Shown here: piece after piece, positions 25,381-33,863 of the stretch
How positions within the stretch are numbered: position 1 is the stretch's first letter
How the letters are laid out: every line of letters begins with the position of its first letter
DNA from: Burkholderiales bacterium
GTDB lineage: Bacteria > Pseudomonadota > Gammaproteobacteria > Burkholderiales > Burkholderiaceae_D
Direction: 5' to 3'
Assembly (NCBI GenBank): GCA_016200895.1
Contig: JACQDX010000138.1
Span: forward strand, 1-50,732
Length of the DNA stretch: 50,732 nucleotides
Position numbers and translations under genes: made by a program
The notes under the pieces: generated by a model
The model's input: only the letters and a program-made list of their open reading frames with translations
Told to the model about the DNA's origin: nothing
Database searches by the model: none

Positions 25381-25941
25381 TTATGCTTGCTGCTCTGCGC
25401 CTTCAGTAACATCTGCTACAATTGATGGTGAGTTTGGCTTAGCGCTGCGCGACCAGCGCAGCAGACCAACTGCATAGCTGATGTAGTAAGCTGCCAACAT
25501 ACCAAACAGGAAAAGGGTAAGCGGGCTGCTGGAAAAATCACCAGGTGGGGCAGTAAAGGATTGGGTGGTGAAATACAACGCACCCATGCGCCAGGCAATC
25601 CGTCCTATCATCAACAGTGACAGTGCAATCCCGAGATGTGCATTCGGCGTATAGAATTTTCCTGCTGGAGTGTTTTCAAATTTGGTCAGACGCAGACCAT
25701 ACATGCCAAGACCGCTACCGACTATCAGTCCACCCAGCATGAACAGCACATTGCCTTCATGATTCAACGCACCAAACGTCACTAGTGCAATCAAGATGGG
25801 AAAAATGCAGACTGTGATTATGGCACGCACACTGGAGTATTTTTGCTTGCCCACCATGCGCCGGATACGCGAGACGATACGCCAGAGAATGAAAGCACCG
25901 ATGGCGGCACCGAATAGCATTGATGTTGGGCTTGTACTCAT
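25381..25941 (-). CDS. Small multi-spanning membrane protein of unknown function
   Basis: This 186-residue protein has about five hydrophobic segments (near 6-24, 42-62, 66-85, 102-120 and 140-162) and a polar C-terminal tail. RMVGKQKYSSVRAI and GMYGLRLTKFE with FYTPNAHLGIAL loosely recall CcdC/DUF1453-type membrane proteins, but I am not confident of the family. Its stop is 11 bases from the stop of the convergent tatD gene, with no hairpin between them. Confidence 0.65.
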   Translation of the reverse strand: MSTSPTSMLFGAAIGAFILWRIVSRIRRMVGKQKYSSVRAIITVCIFPILIALVTFGALNHEGNVLFMLGGLIVGSGLGMYGLRLTKFENTPAGKFYTPNAHLGIALSLLMIGRIAWRMGALYFTTQSFTAPPGDFSSSPLTLFLFGMLAAYYISYAVGLLRWSRSAKPNSPSIVADVTEGAEQQA

Positions 25942-26017
25942 GATGGACTTTCAATTTCGCAAACAGATGAAGCGTAAAAGTCTACCATGTACAAAAATTT
26001 GCCTGTACCAGAATGTA

Positions 26018-26045
26018 TCAGGCCAGTGATTGTTCACTGGCCTGA
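26018..26045 (-). terminator. Hairpin after the rhamnogalacturonan lyase gene
   Basis: TCAGGCCAGTGA pairs perfectly with TCACTGGCCTGA around a TTGT loop. It starts 19 bases after the lyase stop on the minus strand. No U-run follows, so termination may be partial. Confidence 0.5.
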
Positions 26046-26064
26046 GGGCGCGTTTATTGCAAGA

Positions 26065-27807
26065 TTATTGCAAGAGATCTACCGCATCATACGAATAACC
26101 CGGACTCAGGTAAGTCGTACCACTGGAGCCGCTGATAGCTGTCAGGGTCAGGGTATTTTCGCCAATCACAAAAGCACTGGCCGGAATACTAAACGTGTAC
26201 ATGGTGTTATTGCCGCGATAGCTGCCTACGGTCAGGGTGCGGCTGGATGGCTGGGTTGATGCTGCCGGATTGGCAGAGACCCAGGCATTCATTTGCGCTT
26301 TTGGACGTCCGCCAGCATAGGCGGTGGTGATACCTACCCGCAGTGTGTGGTCAGCAACCTGGCTGGCAGTCAGATTGAACTTGATGGTGTAGCTGCCATT
26401 CACTGCTTTCCACTGATAGGCAGGGAAGTTGGCGGCGGCAGTGGAGCTACCTATCACAAAATTACCAGGCACCCATGAGCTCATCCGTACATCAGATGGG
26501 TGCATGGTAGTGACTTTGTCGCCATTCAACAGTTCAGCGGGCGTGCCATCCCAGTCACCGATACGCCACAATGCTGCGCTGCTGCTGGGGTCGCCAGTGA
26601 TAGTGATTGCACCCGTGTTATAGGTGCTGCCTGCATTCACGGCGACAGTGCGGGTATCGACAGCCAGCTCGTTTTTGTAAATCTTCATGGTGTAGGTGCC
26701 GGGTATCATATTCGGGCTGGAGAACGAACCATCGCTGGCATTTGCCGTCGCCCAGTATTGCGCCGTTGTATTCGCGAAACCCACTGTATAGCCATAGCTG
26801 GTGTTGCGGCCATTGATAGCTGTGCCTGCCACTGCACCACGTGCTGATGAGGGAGTATATCCACTCATGCCCATGTTGGCGAACCATGAAGTGTCCAGCG
26901 TACCGGGTGCCGCTCCATTGGTAAATACCAGGGTGTAGGTATTCAGGATGCCGGGGCGGTAAGCTTCCGTCTGGCTTTCACCATAATTGACGATATAGGT
27001 GATTTCCTGATTGGTGGACGTAATCTGGTTCAACAGGCTGCGGAAGAACGGCCCGCCAGAACCTCCTTCATTATTATCCCTGACCATCCACAGACCCGCG
27101 CTGCTACTGGTGCCACCTATATAAGACCAGTCCTTGAGGCGCATATTTGAATAATGCTTGGAGCGCGTCTCACCATTTGCCATCCCAAAGATGTCACCAG
27201 ATTCTATGGCACCGGTATTGTTGCGCAAGTCTGAAGGCCCGGGACCAAACGGCAATACACCAACGGGCACACGTACGATATAACGCACCAGATTCAGCGT
27301 GTCAGGTTCGCTGGTGAAGTAGGTGCCCATGTAAATATGCGGGTTGCCTCGCTTGGCCAGGTAGTAGTGAGTCAGGTTGCCTGCCTGTACGGTGACACGG
27401 ATATAATCGGTATTGATGACATCGGCATTCACGGTCACTGCAGATAGGCCAGTGTACAGATAATCAAAGCCACTGTTTACCTGCGAACCACGCGACTGAT
27501 CCTGGTATTGCACACCGTTATAAATCAGTGAAGCAATGTCACCTGCAGACTGGGTGCTGACGCCATTATCCAGACGGCGTATCTTGAAGACCAGACCGGC
27601 ACCGGTATCGACGATAAAGAAATTGCTGTCGGAAGTCAGGCCGAACGTGTCGGCTGGTGGTGCCAGTACTGGTGGAACTGCAGCCATCAGCGCGCTACCG
27701 CTTTGCGAGCTTTTGCCAGTGTCACTGCCACCGCAAGCTGCCAGCAAAGTCAGCATGCTTAGCAATATACCGTGTGTCCAAAAGCTGCGTGATTTTCTTG
27801 TTTTCAA
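26065..27807 (-). CDS. Rhamnogalacturonan lyase, PL4 family, lipoprotein
   Basis: This 580-residue predicted lipoprotein has lipobox LLAAC with Cys25 lipidated. The PL4 catalytic domain follows (VDTGAGLVFKIRRLDNG at the start, YYLAKRGNPHIYMGTYF with the likely catalytic Lys). A fibronectin-like middle domain spans about 320-400, and a C-terminal carbohydrate-binding jelly-roll domain begins near WRIGDWDGTPAELLNGDK and ends SPGYSYDAVDLLQ. PL4 enzymes cut the rhamnose-galacturonate backbone of pectin by beta-elimination. The start codon is TTG at 27807 with AGGAG about 7 bases upstream; no ATG is near. No other pectin genes are nearby, so it is an isolated surface enzyme. Confidence 0.9.
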   Translation of the reverse strand: MKTRKSRSFWTHGILLSMLTLLAACGGSDTGKSSQSGSALMAAVPPVLAPPADTFGLTSDSNFFIVDTGAGLVFKIRRLDNGVSTQSAGDIASLIYNGVQYQDQSRGSQVNSGFDYLYTGLSAVTVNADVINTDYIRVTVQAGNLTHYYLAKRGNPHIYMGTYFTSEPDTLNLVRYIVRVPVGVLPFGPGPSDLRNNTGAIESGDIFGMANGETRSKHYSNMRLKDWSYIGGTSSSAGLWMVRDNNEGGSGGPFFRSLLNQITSTNQEITYIVNYGESQTEAYRPGILNTYTLVFTNGAAPGTLDTSWFANMGMSGYTPSSARGAVAGTAINGRNTSYGYTVGFANTTAQYWATANASDGSFSSPNMIPGTYTMKIYKNELAVDTRTVAVNAGSTYNTGAITITGDPSSSAALWRIGDWDGTPAELLNGDKVTTMHPSDVRMSSWVPGNFVIGSSTAAANFPAYQWKAVNGSYTIKFNLTASQVADHTLRVGITTAYAGGRPKAQMNAWVSANPAASTQPSSRTLTVGSYRGNNTMYTFSIPASAFVIGENTLTLTAISGSSGTTYLSPGYSYDAVDLLQ

Positions 27808-28132
27808 TTTTGTCTCCTGTTATTGGTAGGAAGTGATTCAGTTTTTTTATGGCTTTTCCCTTAAGCAGATGTCGTGCTTTTTCAACGAAATGAATGCAGA
27901 ATGCGGGCGAAAAATGATTGCACGCAAGCTGTCCAGATCTCGACAAAATGCCTGGTGATGGAAAACTATTTTTTAGTGATGCTGTAATAGGCGTGAGATA
28001 GCTGAACGCTTTTGAGGCAGCAGCCATCAGCTGGACACTGATAGATGTCCTGCATGGTTTGCTGTTCTGCATACAGTCATCGTGATCGCATCTGCGCAGC
28101 TTCCGCGATCAAAAAACACAAGGAATAATGTG
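27808..28132. other. Intergenic region without recognised features
   Basis: About 325 bases separate the lyase start from the next candidate gene. It should hold the lyase promoter. I see no repeat, terminator or coding signal that stands out. Confidence 0.3.
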
Positions 28133-28264
28133 ATGTTTGAGTTGAAGAAAAGAGTTTTTGTTTGCGGCGAGTCAGGTAAAGAAATTCCTGCTGCGCAAAT
28201 CTCGTGTAGTGGATGCAGTATTATTTTCTGTATTCAGCGTGTCAATTCAATTGCACAACAATAA
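28133..28264 (+). CDS. Possible 43-residue cysteine-containing small protein
   Basis: ATG at 28133 has AGGAA 7 bases upstream. The peptide starts MFELKKRVFVCGESG and continues with ISCSGCSIIFC, giving four cysteines in 43 residues. There is no signal peptide, and no family is recognised. The cysteine spacing suggests metal or disulfide chemistry. Evidence that it is a real gene is limited to the ribosome site and unusual composition. Confidence 0.35.
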   Translation: MFELKKRVFVCGESGKEIPAAQISCSGCSIIFCIQRVNSIAQQ

Positions 28265-28367
28265 CTAGGTTTCCAGAAATAAATCATTTTTTTGAGCGAT
28301 TTGGCGCTATGTGGACTCACAGCTGCAATGCACCTGTATCAACGGTCATTTTGTATGTAAATCTTGC

Positions 28368-28413
28368 CATGTCCGAATGCTGCCTGCAGCTTTTCCCTTA
28401 GTTTGTTAAGCTG
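28368..28413 (+). repeat. Direct repeat, copy 1 (42 of 46 identical to 28978-29023)
   Basis: This 46-base segment, CATGTCCGAA through GTTTGTTAAGCTG, recurs at 28978-29023. Weaker similarity continues downstream into the region that is the EamA start in copy 2. It suggests that the leader of the transporter gene was duplicated, with the intervening secreted-protein gene in between. Confidence 0.75.
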
Positions 28414-28520
28414 TAGTGCTGAACTTGTTGGAGAGTATATACGCAATCTTTTTGAGTCAGTGTTGGACCATGGATTTTTCAGATTACCCGGCAACGCGTA
28501 GCGCGGATTGAAGAGGAAAA

Positions 28521-28904
28521 ATGAAGTACACCTTACTATTTGGAGCGAGTTATCTGCTGTTGAATGCGTCAAGTGCGCAGGAATTATCGACGGCGAGATA
28601 TGTCGGCTCTTTGGAAGGGGCAGCGCAGGCATGCGCTGAAGCCTTTCCTCAAAAGGCTGCGATCTACAATGACACACTGTATCGTTCGGTCAAATGCCAT
28701 CTCAGTGAACCTGAGTTTCAACAATGGCGCAATAAGCTGCGTAATCAAGCACCGCACCGTGAGCAATACCTGAAAGCCTATGCCGAAGGAAAGAATAGCC
28801 TGAGCGATCATCCGGCGAACAGGAAGCGGGAGTGTGCCAGCCTTGAATCACTGGCTTGTGATCCCGGCAGCGACCCCAGGCGCGACCCAGATTTCAAGAA
28901 GTAA
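28521..28904 (+). CDS. Small secreted protein of unknown function
   Basis: This 127-residue protein has a signal peptide ending near NASSAQ. The mature part has four cysteines, in QACAEAF, SVKCHLS, KRECASL and LACDPG, enough for two disulfides. The tail is polar and rich in Asp, Pro, Arg and Lys. AGAGGAAAA lies just upstream of the ATG. I recognise no family. It lies between two copies of a 46-base repeat. Confidence 0.65.
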   Translation: MKYTLLFGASYLLLNASSAQELSTARYVGSLEGAAQACAEAFPQKAAIYNDTLYRSVKCHLSEPEFQQWRNKLRNQAPHREQYLKAYAEGKNSLSDHPANRKRECASLESLACDPGSDPRRDPDFKK

Positions 28905-28977
28905 GAAAAATTCCTGAATCAGCTATGCGCCATCATTTCTTATAGCCTGATGTTCGTTTCTTGCCGCTCATTCCCCT

Positions 28978-29023
28978 CATGTCCGAAAGCTGCCAGCAGC
29001 TTTTCCTGTAGTTTGTTAAGCTG
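28978..29023 (+). repeat. Direct repeat, copy 2, leader of the EamA gene
   Basis: This copy lies directly upstream of the EamA start at 29049. Compared with 28368-28413 there are four substitutions in 46 bases. GCTGCCAGCAGC inside it can form a small hairpin. Confidence 0.75.
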
Positions 29024-29048
29024 CACTCCTGATTCTGATGGAGTATGT

Positions 29049-29921
29049 ATGCGCAGTGCTGATTTATTACGTTTGATTTCCCTGGCCGCTATCTGGGGCG
29101 CGTCTTTCCTGTTCATGCGGGTACTGGCACCCGTGGTCGGGGTATTGTGGAGTGCCGAAGTACGGGTAGGGCTGGCTGGTGCGGCCTTGCTTGCCATGAT
29201 GCTGGTCACTGGCAGGGCGATGAACTTCCGTGAAAACTGGAAGTCTTTTTTAATACTGGGTACGATTAATTCCGCGCTGCCGTTTGCACTGTATTCGTAT
29301 GCAGCACTCAGCATCCCTGCTGGCTATTCAGCCATCGTGAATGCCACCAGTCCACTCTGGGGGGCAGTGATGGGAGCGGCATTTCTGGGTGAACGGCTGA
29401 CCCTGCGCAAGATGGCGGGCATGGCGATAGGCGTGCTCGGTGTCGCCTTCCTGGTGCGCCTGGGCCCGGTGGAATTCAATAGCAAGCTGGTGCTGGCGGT
29501 GTTGGCTTGCGTGGGTGCGACTTTATGTTATGCCGTCGTCGGTATCTATACCAAGAAAAAACTGACAGGCCTGACGTCCATGCAAATGGCGACAGGTTCG
29601 CAAGTGGGCGCGGCATTTGTGTTATTGCCCTTCCTTCCTTTGGCGCCAGTGCAGGGTGAGATCACGGCGACCATAGCGATGGTAGGTATTGCACTGGCTT
29701 TATTGTGTAGTGCAGTTGCCTACCTGATTTACTTCCGCCTGATGGCAGACCTGGGGCCAACCAAGGCCCTGACGGTGACTTTCCTGATCCCGCTGTTTGC
29801 CTTGTTGTGGGGTTATTTGTTCCTGAATGAACACATCACCATGAATACCGTCATAGGCTGTGCCGGTGTGGTAGTGGCGACCTGGCTGGTGGTGTTCCAG
29901 CCAGCACCAAAACCGACGTGA
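29049..29921 (+). CDS. EamA/DMT-superfamily transporter
   Basis: This 290-residue inner-membrane protein has about ten hydrophobic segments arranged as two EamA repeats. The first begins LISLAAIWGASFLFMRVLAP and the second near VLAVLACVGATLCYAVVG. The N-terminal AAIWGASF and the mid-protein NATSPLWGAVMGAAFLGERL are typical drug/metabolite transporter features. GGAG lies 6 bases before the ATG at 29049. A longer frame back to 28950 would read through the repeat and is rejected. Substrates of such proteins are usually amino acids or metabolites, and none can be assigned here. Confidence 0.88.
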   Translation: MRSADLLRLISLAAIWGASFLFMRVLAPVVGVLWSAEVRVGLAGAALLAMMLVTGRAMNFRENWKSFLILGTINSALPFALYSYAALSIPAGYSAIVNATSPLWGAVMGAAFLGERLTLRKMAGMAIGVLGVAFLVRLGPVEFNSKLVLAVLACVGATLCYAVVGIYTKKKLTGLTSMQMATGSQVGAAFVLLPFLPLAPVQGEITATIAMVGIALALLCSAVAYLIYFRLMADLGPTKALTVTFLIPLFALLWGYLFLNEHITMNTVIGCAGVVVATWLVVFQPAPKPT

Positions 29922-29933
29922 ATATTGTTGATT

Positions 29934-29974
29934 AAAAAATGCCGCTTACTTCATATGGGTAAGCGGTATTTTTT
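29934..29974. terminator. Bidirectional terminator
   Basis: AAAAAATGCCGCTTAC pairs with GTAAGCGGTATTTTTT, with A- and T-runs on the outside. It lies between the convergent EamA and CocE-like genes and touches the stop of the latter. Confidence 0.9.
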
Positions 29975-31945
29975 TTATTCGTCCAATGCGGGCAAGACTT
30001 TTACATGCAAGGCACTGGGTTGCTGGCTACCGTAATAGACTTTATGCGTGGCCTTGATGAAGTCACTATCTTTGGCTTCATAGATATTCGGCACAAAGGA
30101 TTGTGGGTTACGGTCTATGAAGGGAAACCAGCTCGACTGCACTTGCACCATGATGCGGTGGCCGCGCTGGAAGGTGTGGAAGACATCATTGATGGCAAAC
30201 TTTAGCTTGGTCATCTGGTTCGGCACCATGGGCTTGGCAGTCTCGAAACCATCGCGGAAGCGGGCGCGGAAAGGCTCGCCACGTACCAGGGTTTGCTGGT
30301 TACCACGATTGGTTTGCGCATCAACTTCCAGATTGGCTGGATTGACGTCAATGAGCTTGACGACAAAATCAGCGTCGCTGCCGGTGACGCTGACAAATAA
30401 ATCTGCACTCAGCGGGCCAGCCAGTGTCACGTCTTTTTCCAGCACTTCACTCTGCCAGCTCAGTACATCCGGGCGGCTGGTGGCAAAGCGCTGGTCAGCG
30501 GCTATATATTGTTTGCTCCAGCGCGTTTCTATCTCGGTAGTGTAAGGAACAGGCTTGGCTGGGTCGCTGATGTATTCTGCAAACTGGGCATCCTGATTCG
30601 CTGGAGCGTTAAAGCTCAGCTTGCCGTTGGCCTGGAAGTACAGGGCTTTGTCCTTGCCCTCTTTCGGTGGCCAGCTGTCAAAACCACGCCACCGGTTGGC
30701 ACCGGTTTCAAACATCCAGGCTTCTGCCAGCGTAGGTTTGTCGCCGTTTTTCAGATAATGCTTGAAGAAGGCAAATTCTACAGGCTGGTAAGTCTGCACA
30801 GTCTTGTAACCAAAATTTGCATCGCCTACTTTGTCACCATCAGTACGGAACCAGCCACCATGCGTCCACGGGCCTATGACCAGGGTATTTTGTATACCAG
30901 GATTTTGTTTTTCTATGGCCTTGTAGGTATTGAGCGGGCCATATAAATCTTCTGTGTCATACCAGCCGCCCACTGTCAGCACTGCGGCCTTGATGTTTTT
31001 CAGGTGCGGCAGGATATTGCGACTCTGCCAGAAATGATCGTAATTCGGATGCGCCGTAATCTCATTCCAGAACGAGATGCCGTTCTTGAAATAACGGGTA
31101 TTCGCATTCGCCACGGAACCCAGGTCCAGGAAGAACTGGTAGCCATCAGGTGTGCCAAAATTAAAATTCTTCCAGCCTGCGCCTGTGGTGGGTTGTGGAC
31201 GTGGCTGGCCAAAACTGTGGAAAAAGCCAAACGCCATCTGCAGGTTGAAAGCGCCATTCCTGTGCATGTCGTCGCCACGGAACCAGTCAGCTATCGGTGC
31301 CTGCGGCGAGACAGCTTTCAATGCCGGGTGGCTGTCGATGGCTCCTGCTGAAGTATAAAAGCCGGGGTAAGAATTACCCCACTGGCCGACCTTGCCATTG
31401 TTGTTTGGCAGGTGCTTGATCATCCACTCTATGCTGTCATAGGTATCGCTGCTTTCATCGATATCGGTCTTGGATTTTTTCTCGTCAATATGCGGGCGCA
31501 TGTTGACGAATTCACCTTCTGACATATAGGTGCCACGCACATCCTGGTAGACAAAGATGAAGCCGTCTTTTTCATACTCGGCAGTTGGCCCCAGCATGGT
31601 TTTATATTGATCGCTGCCATAAGGCCCAACAGAATAAGGTGTGCGGCTCATCAGGATGGGGTAGCGCTTGCTGGCGCTGGCATCATTTGGTACATACACA
31701 GAGGTGAACAGGAGTTTGCCATCACGCATGGGGATGCGGTATTCAAACTTGGCATAGTTTTTACGGATGTACTCGGCCCGCAGCCTTGCAGCATCAGCCT
31801 TGTCGTCGACAACAACGCTATTGCCTGCGCTGACGTTTGTGCTGACGATATTGCTGCTCAGTGTCGGTGCGGTAATGCTGGCCAATATTGCGCCCAACAT
31901 GATGGATAGAGCAGGCAAGACCTGTCGCTGCTGCGGTGTTCTCAT
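29975..31945 (-). CDS. CocE/NonD family hydrolase (alpha-amino-acid ester hydrolase type)
   Basis: This 656-residue exported hydrolase has a signal-like N-terminus, then FEYRIPMRDGKLLFTSVYVP, the usual opening of the Xaa-Pro dipeptidyl-peptidase-like S15 domain. The nucleophile Ser is in GQWGNSYPGFY, the Asp region in GGWYDTEDLYG and the His in GPWTHGGW. The C-terminal jelly-roll domain (LSADLFVSVTGSDADFVVKL, RGHRIMVQVQSSWFP) is typical of cocaine esterase, glutaryl-7-ACA acylase and amino-acid ester hydrolases. It probably hydrolyses esters or amides of amino acids or peptides. AGGGAA lies upstream of the ATG. Exact specificity cannot be read from the sequence. Confidence 0.88.
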   Translation of the reverse strand: MRTPQQRQVLPALSIMLGAILASITAPTLSSNIVSTNVSAGNSVVVDDKADAARLRAEYIRKNYAKFEYRIPMRDGKLLFTSVYVPNDASASKRYPILMSRTPYSVGPYGSDQYKTMLGPTAEYEKDGFIFVYQDVRGTYMSEGEFVNMRPHIDEKKSKTDIDESSDTYDSIEWMIKHLPNNNGKVGQWGNSYPGFYTSAGAIDSHPALKAVSPQAPIADWFRGDDMHRNGAFNLQMAFGFFHSFGQPRPQPTTGAGWKNFNFGTPDGYQFFLDLGSVANANTRYFKNGISFWNEITAHPNYDHFWQSRNILPHLKNIKAAVLTVGGWYDTEDLYGPLNTYKAIEKQNPGIQNTLVIGPWTHGGWFRTDGDKVGDANFGYKTVQTYQPVEFAFFKHYLKNGDKPTLAEAWMFETGANRWRGFDSWPPKEGKDKALYFQANGKLSFNAPANQDAQFAEYISDPAKPVPYTTEIETRWSKQYIAADQRFATSRPDVLSWQSEVLEKDVTLAGPLSADLFVSVTGSDADFVVKLIDVNPANLEVDAQTNRGNQQTLVRGEPFRARFRDGFETAKPMVPNQMTKLKFAINDVFHTFQRGHRIMVQVQSSWFPFIDRNPQSFVPNIYEAKDSDFIKATHKVYYGSQQPSALHVKVLPALDE

Positions 31946-32083
31946 GATGTTCCCTGAATATTTTTGTTTGGATTATGGCCAGCCAGGTATCAAACAGGAC
32001 GCATCCAGTTTGATGCCTTTTGGATGCTTAATTGAAACTTAACCGGCACTACTTGGTGTGTAAAGACGCCAACAAGTTCCCTT

Positions 32084-32214
32084 GGAGGCGGTTGAAAAAT
32101 TAACCTAGCGTTGTTGCGTCGCCTTGCCGTACTAAAGTACTGTCTGCGTCGACGTGCCTAGCCGGGGGCGCCTAGCCGGGGGCGCCAAGCCATCTTAATT
32201 TTTCAACCTCCTCC
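32084..32214. repeat. Palindromic element with 20-bp inverted ends
   Basis: GGAGGCGGTTGAAAAATTAA at 32084-32103 is matched by TTAATTTTTCAACCTCCTCC at 32195-32214 (19 of 20 pairs). The centre carries GTACTAAAGTAC, a self-complementary core, and two tandem copies of GCCTAGCCGGGGGC. The right arm touches the stop codon of the GGDEF gene, so it may act as its terminator. The core block GCCGTACTAAAGTACTGTCT also occurs in the element at 42346-42528. Confidence 0.7.
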
Positions 32215-32873
32215 TATTCTGCATTCGGGTCGTAGTCTGGCAAAGGCGGCTCAATTTCCACGATGCTGTCTGCACCCTTGCTGCGGGCTGTCTGCAAGGC
32301 GCTGTTGACTCTTTTCAGCATGTTGTCGGCACTGTCCTTGTGGGCATTCGTCGTCAGACCGGTGGCAAAAGTCACTTTCAGGCCTGGGGAAATGGCTTCC
32401 CAATCCACCCCTGCGATGCGCAACTTAAGGCGGGCAATGGCTTTGCGGCTGGCTTCCAGCCAGGTAGTGGGCATGACGATGGCAAATTCATTAGCGGCGA
32501 CGCGACCAAAGGAATCCAGGGTGCGCAACATGGTCAGTGCTTCTTTGGCGACTTGTTGCAAGACCTGGCGTGCTACGGCTTGCCCATGTTGCTCGAGTAT
32601 CTGTTCCAAACCATCGACCGCAATGGCGGCCAGCGTAAAAGTATGGCCAGTACGGAAGGACCGTGCCAGTTCGCCATCCAGCATAGCCATCAATGTGCGG
32701 CGGTTCAGGGCACCCGTCAGGTGATCGGTCCTGGCCATGCTGTCGAGCTGGGTCAGCACGGTTTCCAGCGCGGGCAAGAGGTTATCCTGATGACCATCGT
32801 TCTTGATTTGCTTGATCAATTGATCAATTTGTTGTCTTGCTTCTAACAAGGGTTGATTAAAATCTGTGGGCAT
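32214..32873 (-). CDS. GGDEF-domain protein with degenerate active site
   Basis: This 219-residue cytoplasmic protein has a short N-terminal helical region (about 1-45) and a GGDEF domain starting DSMARTDHLTGALNRRTL. The signature that should read GGDEF is AANEF (about 126-130, in FGRVAANEFAIVMP). The two glycines are lost and Asp is Asn, so cyclic-di-GMP synthesis is unlikely. It may be a nucleotide or c-di-GMP sensor, or a structural module. GGAGAG lies upstream of the ATG. It is divergent from the desulfhydrase-like gene at 32937. Confidence 0.85.
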   Translation of the reverse strand: MPTDFNQPLLEARQQIDQLIKQIKNDGHQDNLLPALETVLTQLDSMARTDHLTGALNRRTLMAMLDGELARSFRTGHTFTLAAIAVDGLEQILEQHGQAVARQVLQQVAKEALTMLRTLDSFGRVAANEFAIVMPTTWLEASRKAIARLKLRIAGVDWEAISPGLKVTFATGLTTNAHKDSADNMLKRVNSALQTARSKGADSIVEIEPPLPDYDPNAE

Positions 32874-32936
32874 GTACTCTCCGGCTATGGGCGCTACAAT
32901 GCCACTTTACCATTGTCATCTGCATTTCTGCCAAGC

Positions 32937-33824
32937 ATGTTATTCGCAAACCAAATTTCTCCTTGCCAGCAAGTCAACACTCAGCTTTTTCCTGACATGG
33001 ATTTGTGGATGAAACGCGACGATATGTTGCATCCCCAGGTATCAGGCAATAAGTTTCGCAAATTAAAATATCCCTTGCAAGCCTTACAGGGGCAGAGTAC
33101 GCATGTGGTCTCCATGGGCGGCGTCTGGTCTAACCATATCCATGCCCTGGCCCATGCGGCTCACATACTAGGGCTGCCCACTACTGCCCTGATCAGGGGG
33201 GCAACAGGCATGCATAGCGCCATGCTGGATGATGTCAGGGCTTTGGGCATGCAGGTGCAATTCGTCAGTCGTGAGGCTTATCGTGAATTAAGGCAGGACG
33301 AATCTGCCTGGCGCAAGCATGTGGAATTAAATGATGCAGTAGCGCTTTGGTTGCCTGAGGGCGGCAGTGCTCCGCTGGCTTTACGCGGTGTGGCAGAGCT
33401 GGTGGCCGAGCTGCCCTTCATCCCTGATTACCTGGTAGTGGCCTGTGGCACAGGGGCGACATTGGCAGGTCTACTGGCCGGCTTGGGTGGGCGCTCCAAC
33501 GTCATCGCAATTGCGGCAATCAGCAAAGGTGAATACCTGCGCGCAGAAGTCAGCCGTTTATTGAGTCATGCAGGCTATCCCGACTACCAGAACTATGAGT
33601 TGTTGACCGATTATCATCATGGTGGCTATGGCAAAACTACGCCCGCACTGACAGGCTTTTGCCATGAATTTCAACAAGAGACAGCGATTCCTCTTGAACC
33701 CGTATATACAGGCAAAATGATGTTTGCCTTGCGCCAGTTGTGGCATGATGGATATCTCGCACGAAATGCCAGAGTAATTGCTGTTCATACTGGTGGTTTG
33801 CAGGGCGCGCGCGGTTACTTGTAG
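32937..33824 (+). CDS. PLP-dependent D-cysteine desulfhydrase/ACC deaminase family enzyme
   Basis: This is a 295-residue fold-type II PLP enzyme. MKRDDMLHPQVSGNKFRKLKY contains the PLP lysine region. SMGGVWSNHIHALAHAA is the substrate-binding loop, and VVACGTGATLAGLL is the phosphate-binding loop. It resembles D-cysteine desulfhydrase and 1-aminocyclopropane-1-carboxylate deaminase, and sequence alone cannot separate them. The family is usually about 300-340 residues, so this is slightly short. I chose the ATG at 32937. A longer frame to 32853 would overlap the divergent gene. Confidence 0.85.
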   Translation: MLFANQISPCQQVNTQLFPDMDLWMKRDDMLHPQVSGNKFRKLKYPLQALQGQSTHVVSMGGVWSNHIHALAHAAHILGLPTTALIRGATGMHSAMLDDVRALGMQVQFVSREAYRELRQDESAWRKHVELNDAVALWLPEGGSAPLALRGVAELVAELPFIPDYLVVACGTGATLAGLLAGLGGRSNVIAIAAISKGEYLRAEVSRLLSHAGYPDYQNYELLTDYHHGGYGKTTPALTGFCHEFQQETAIPLEPVYTGKMMFALRQLWHDGYLARNARVIAVHTGGLQGARGYL

Positions 33825-33863
33825 CCTTGGGTTTGTGGCCGTATCAATTGGGTAGATGCAAAT

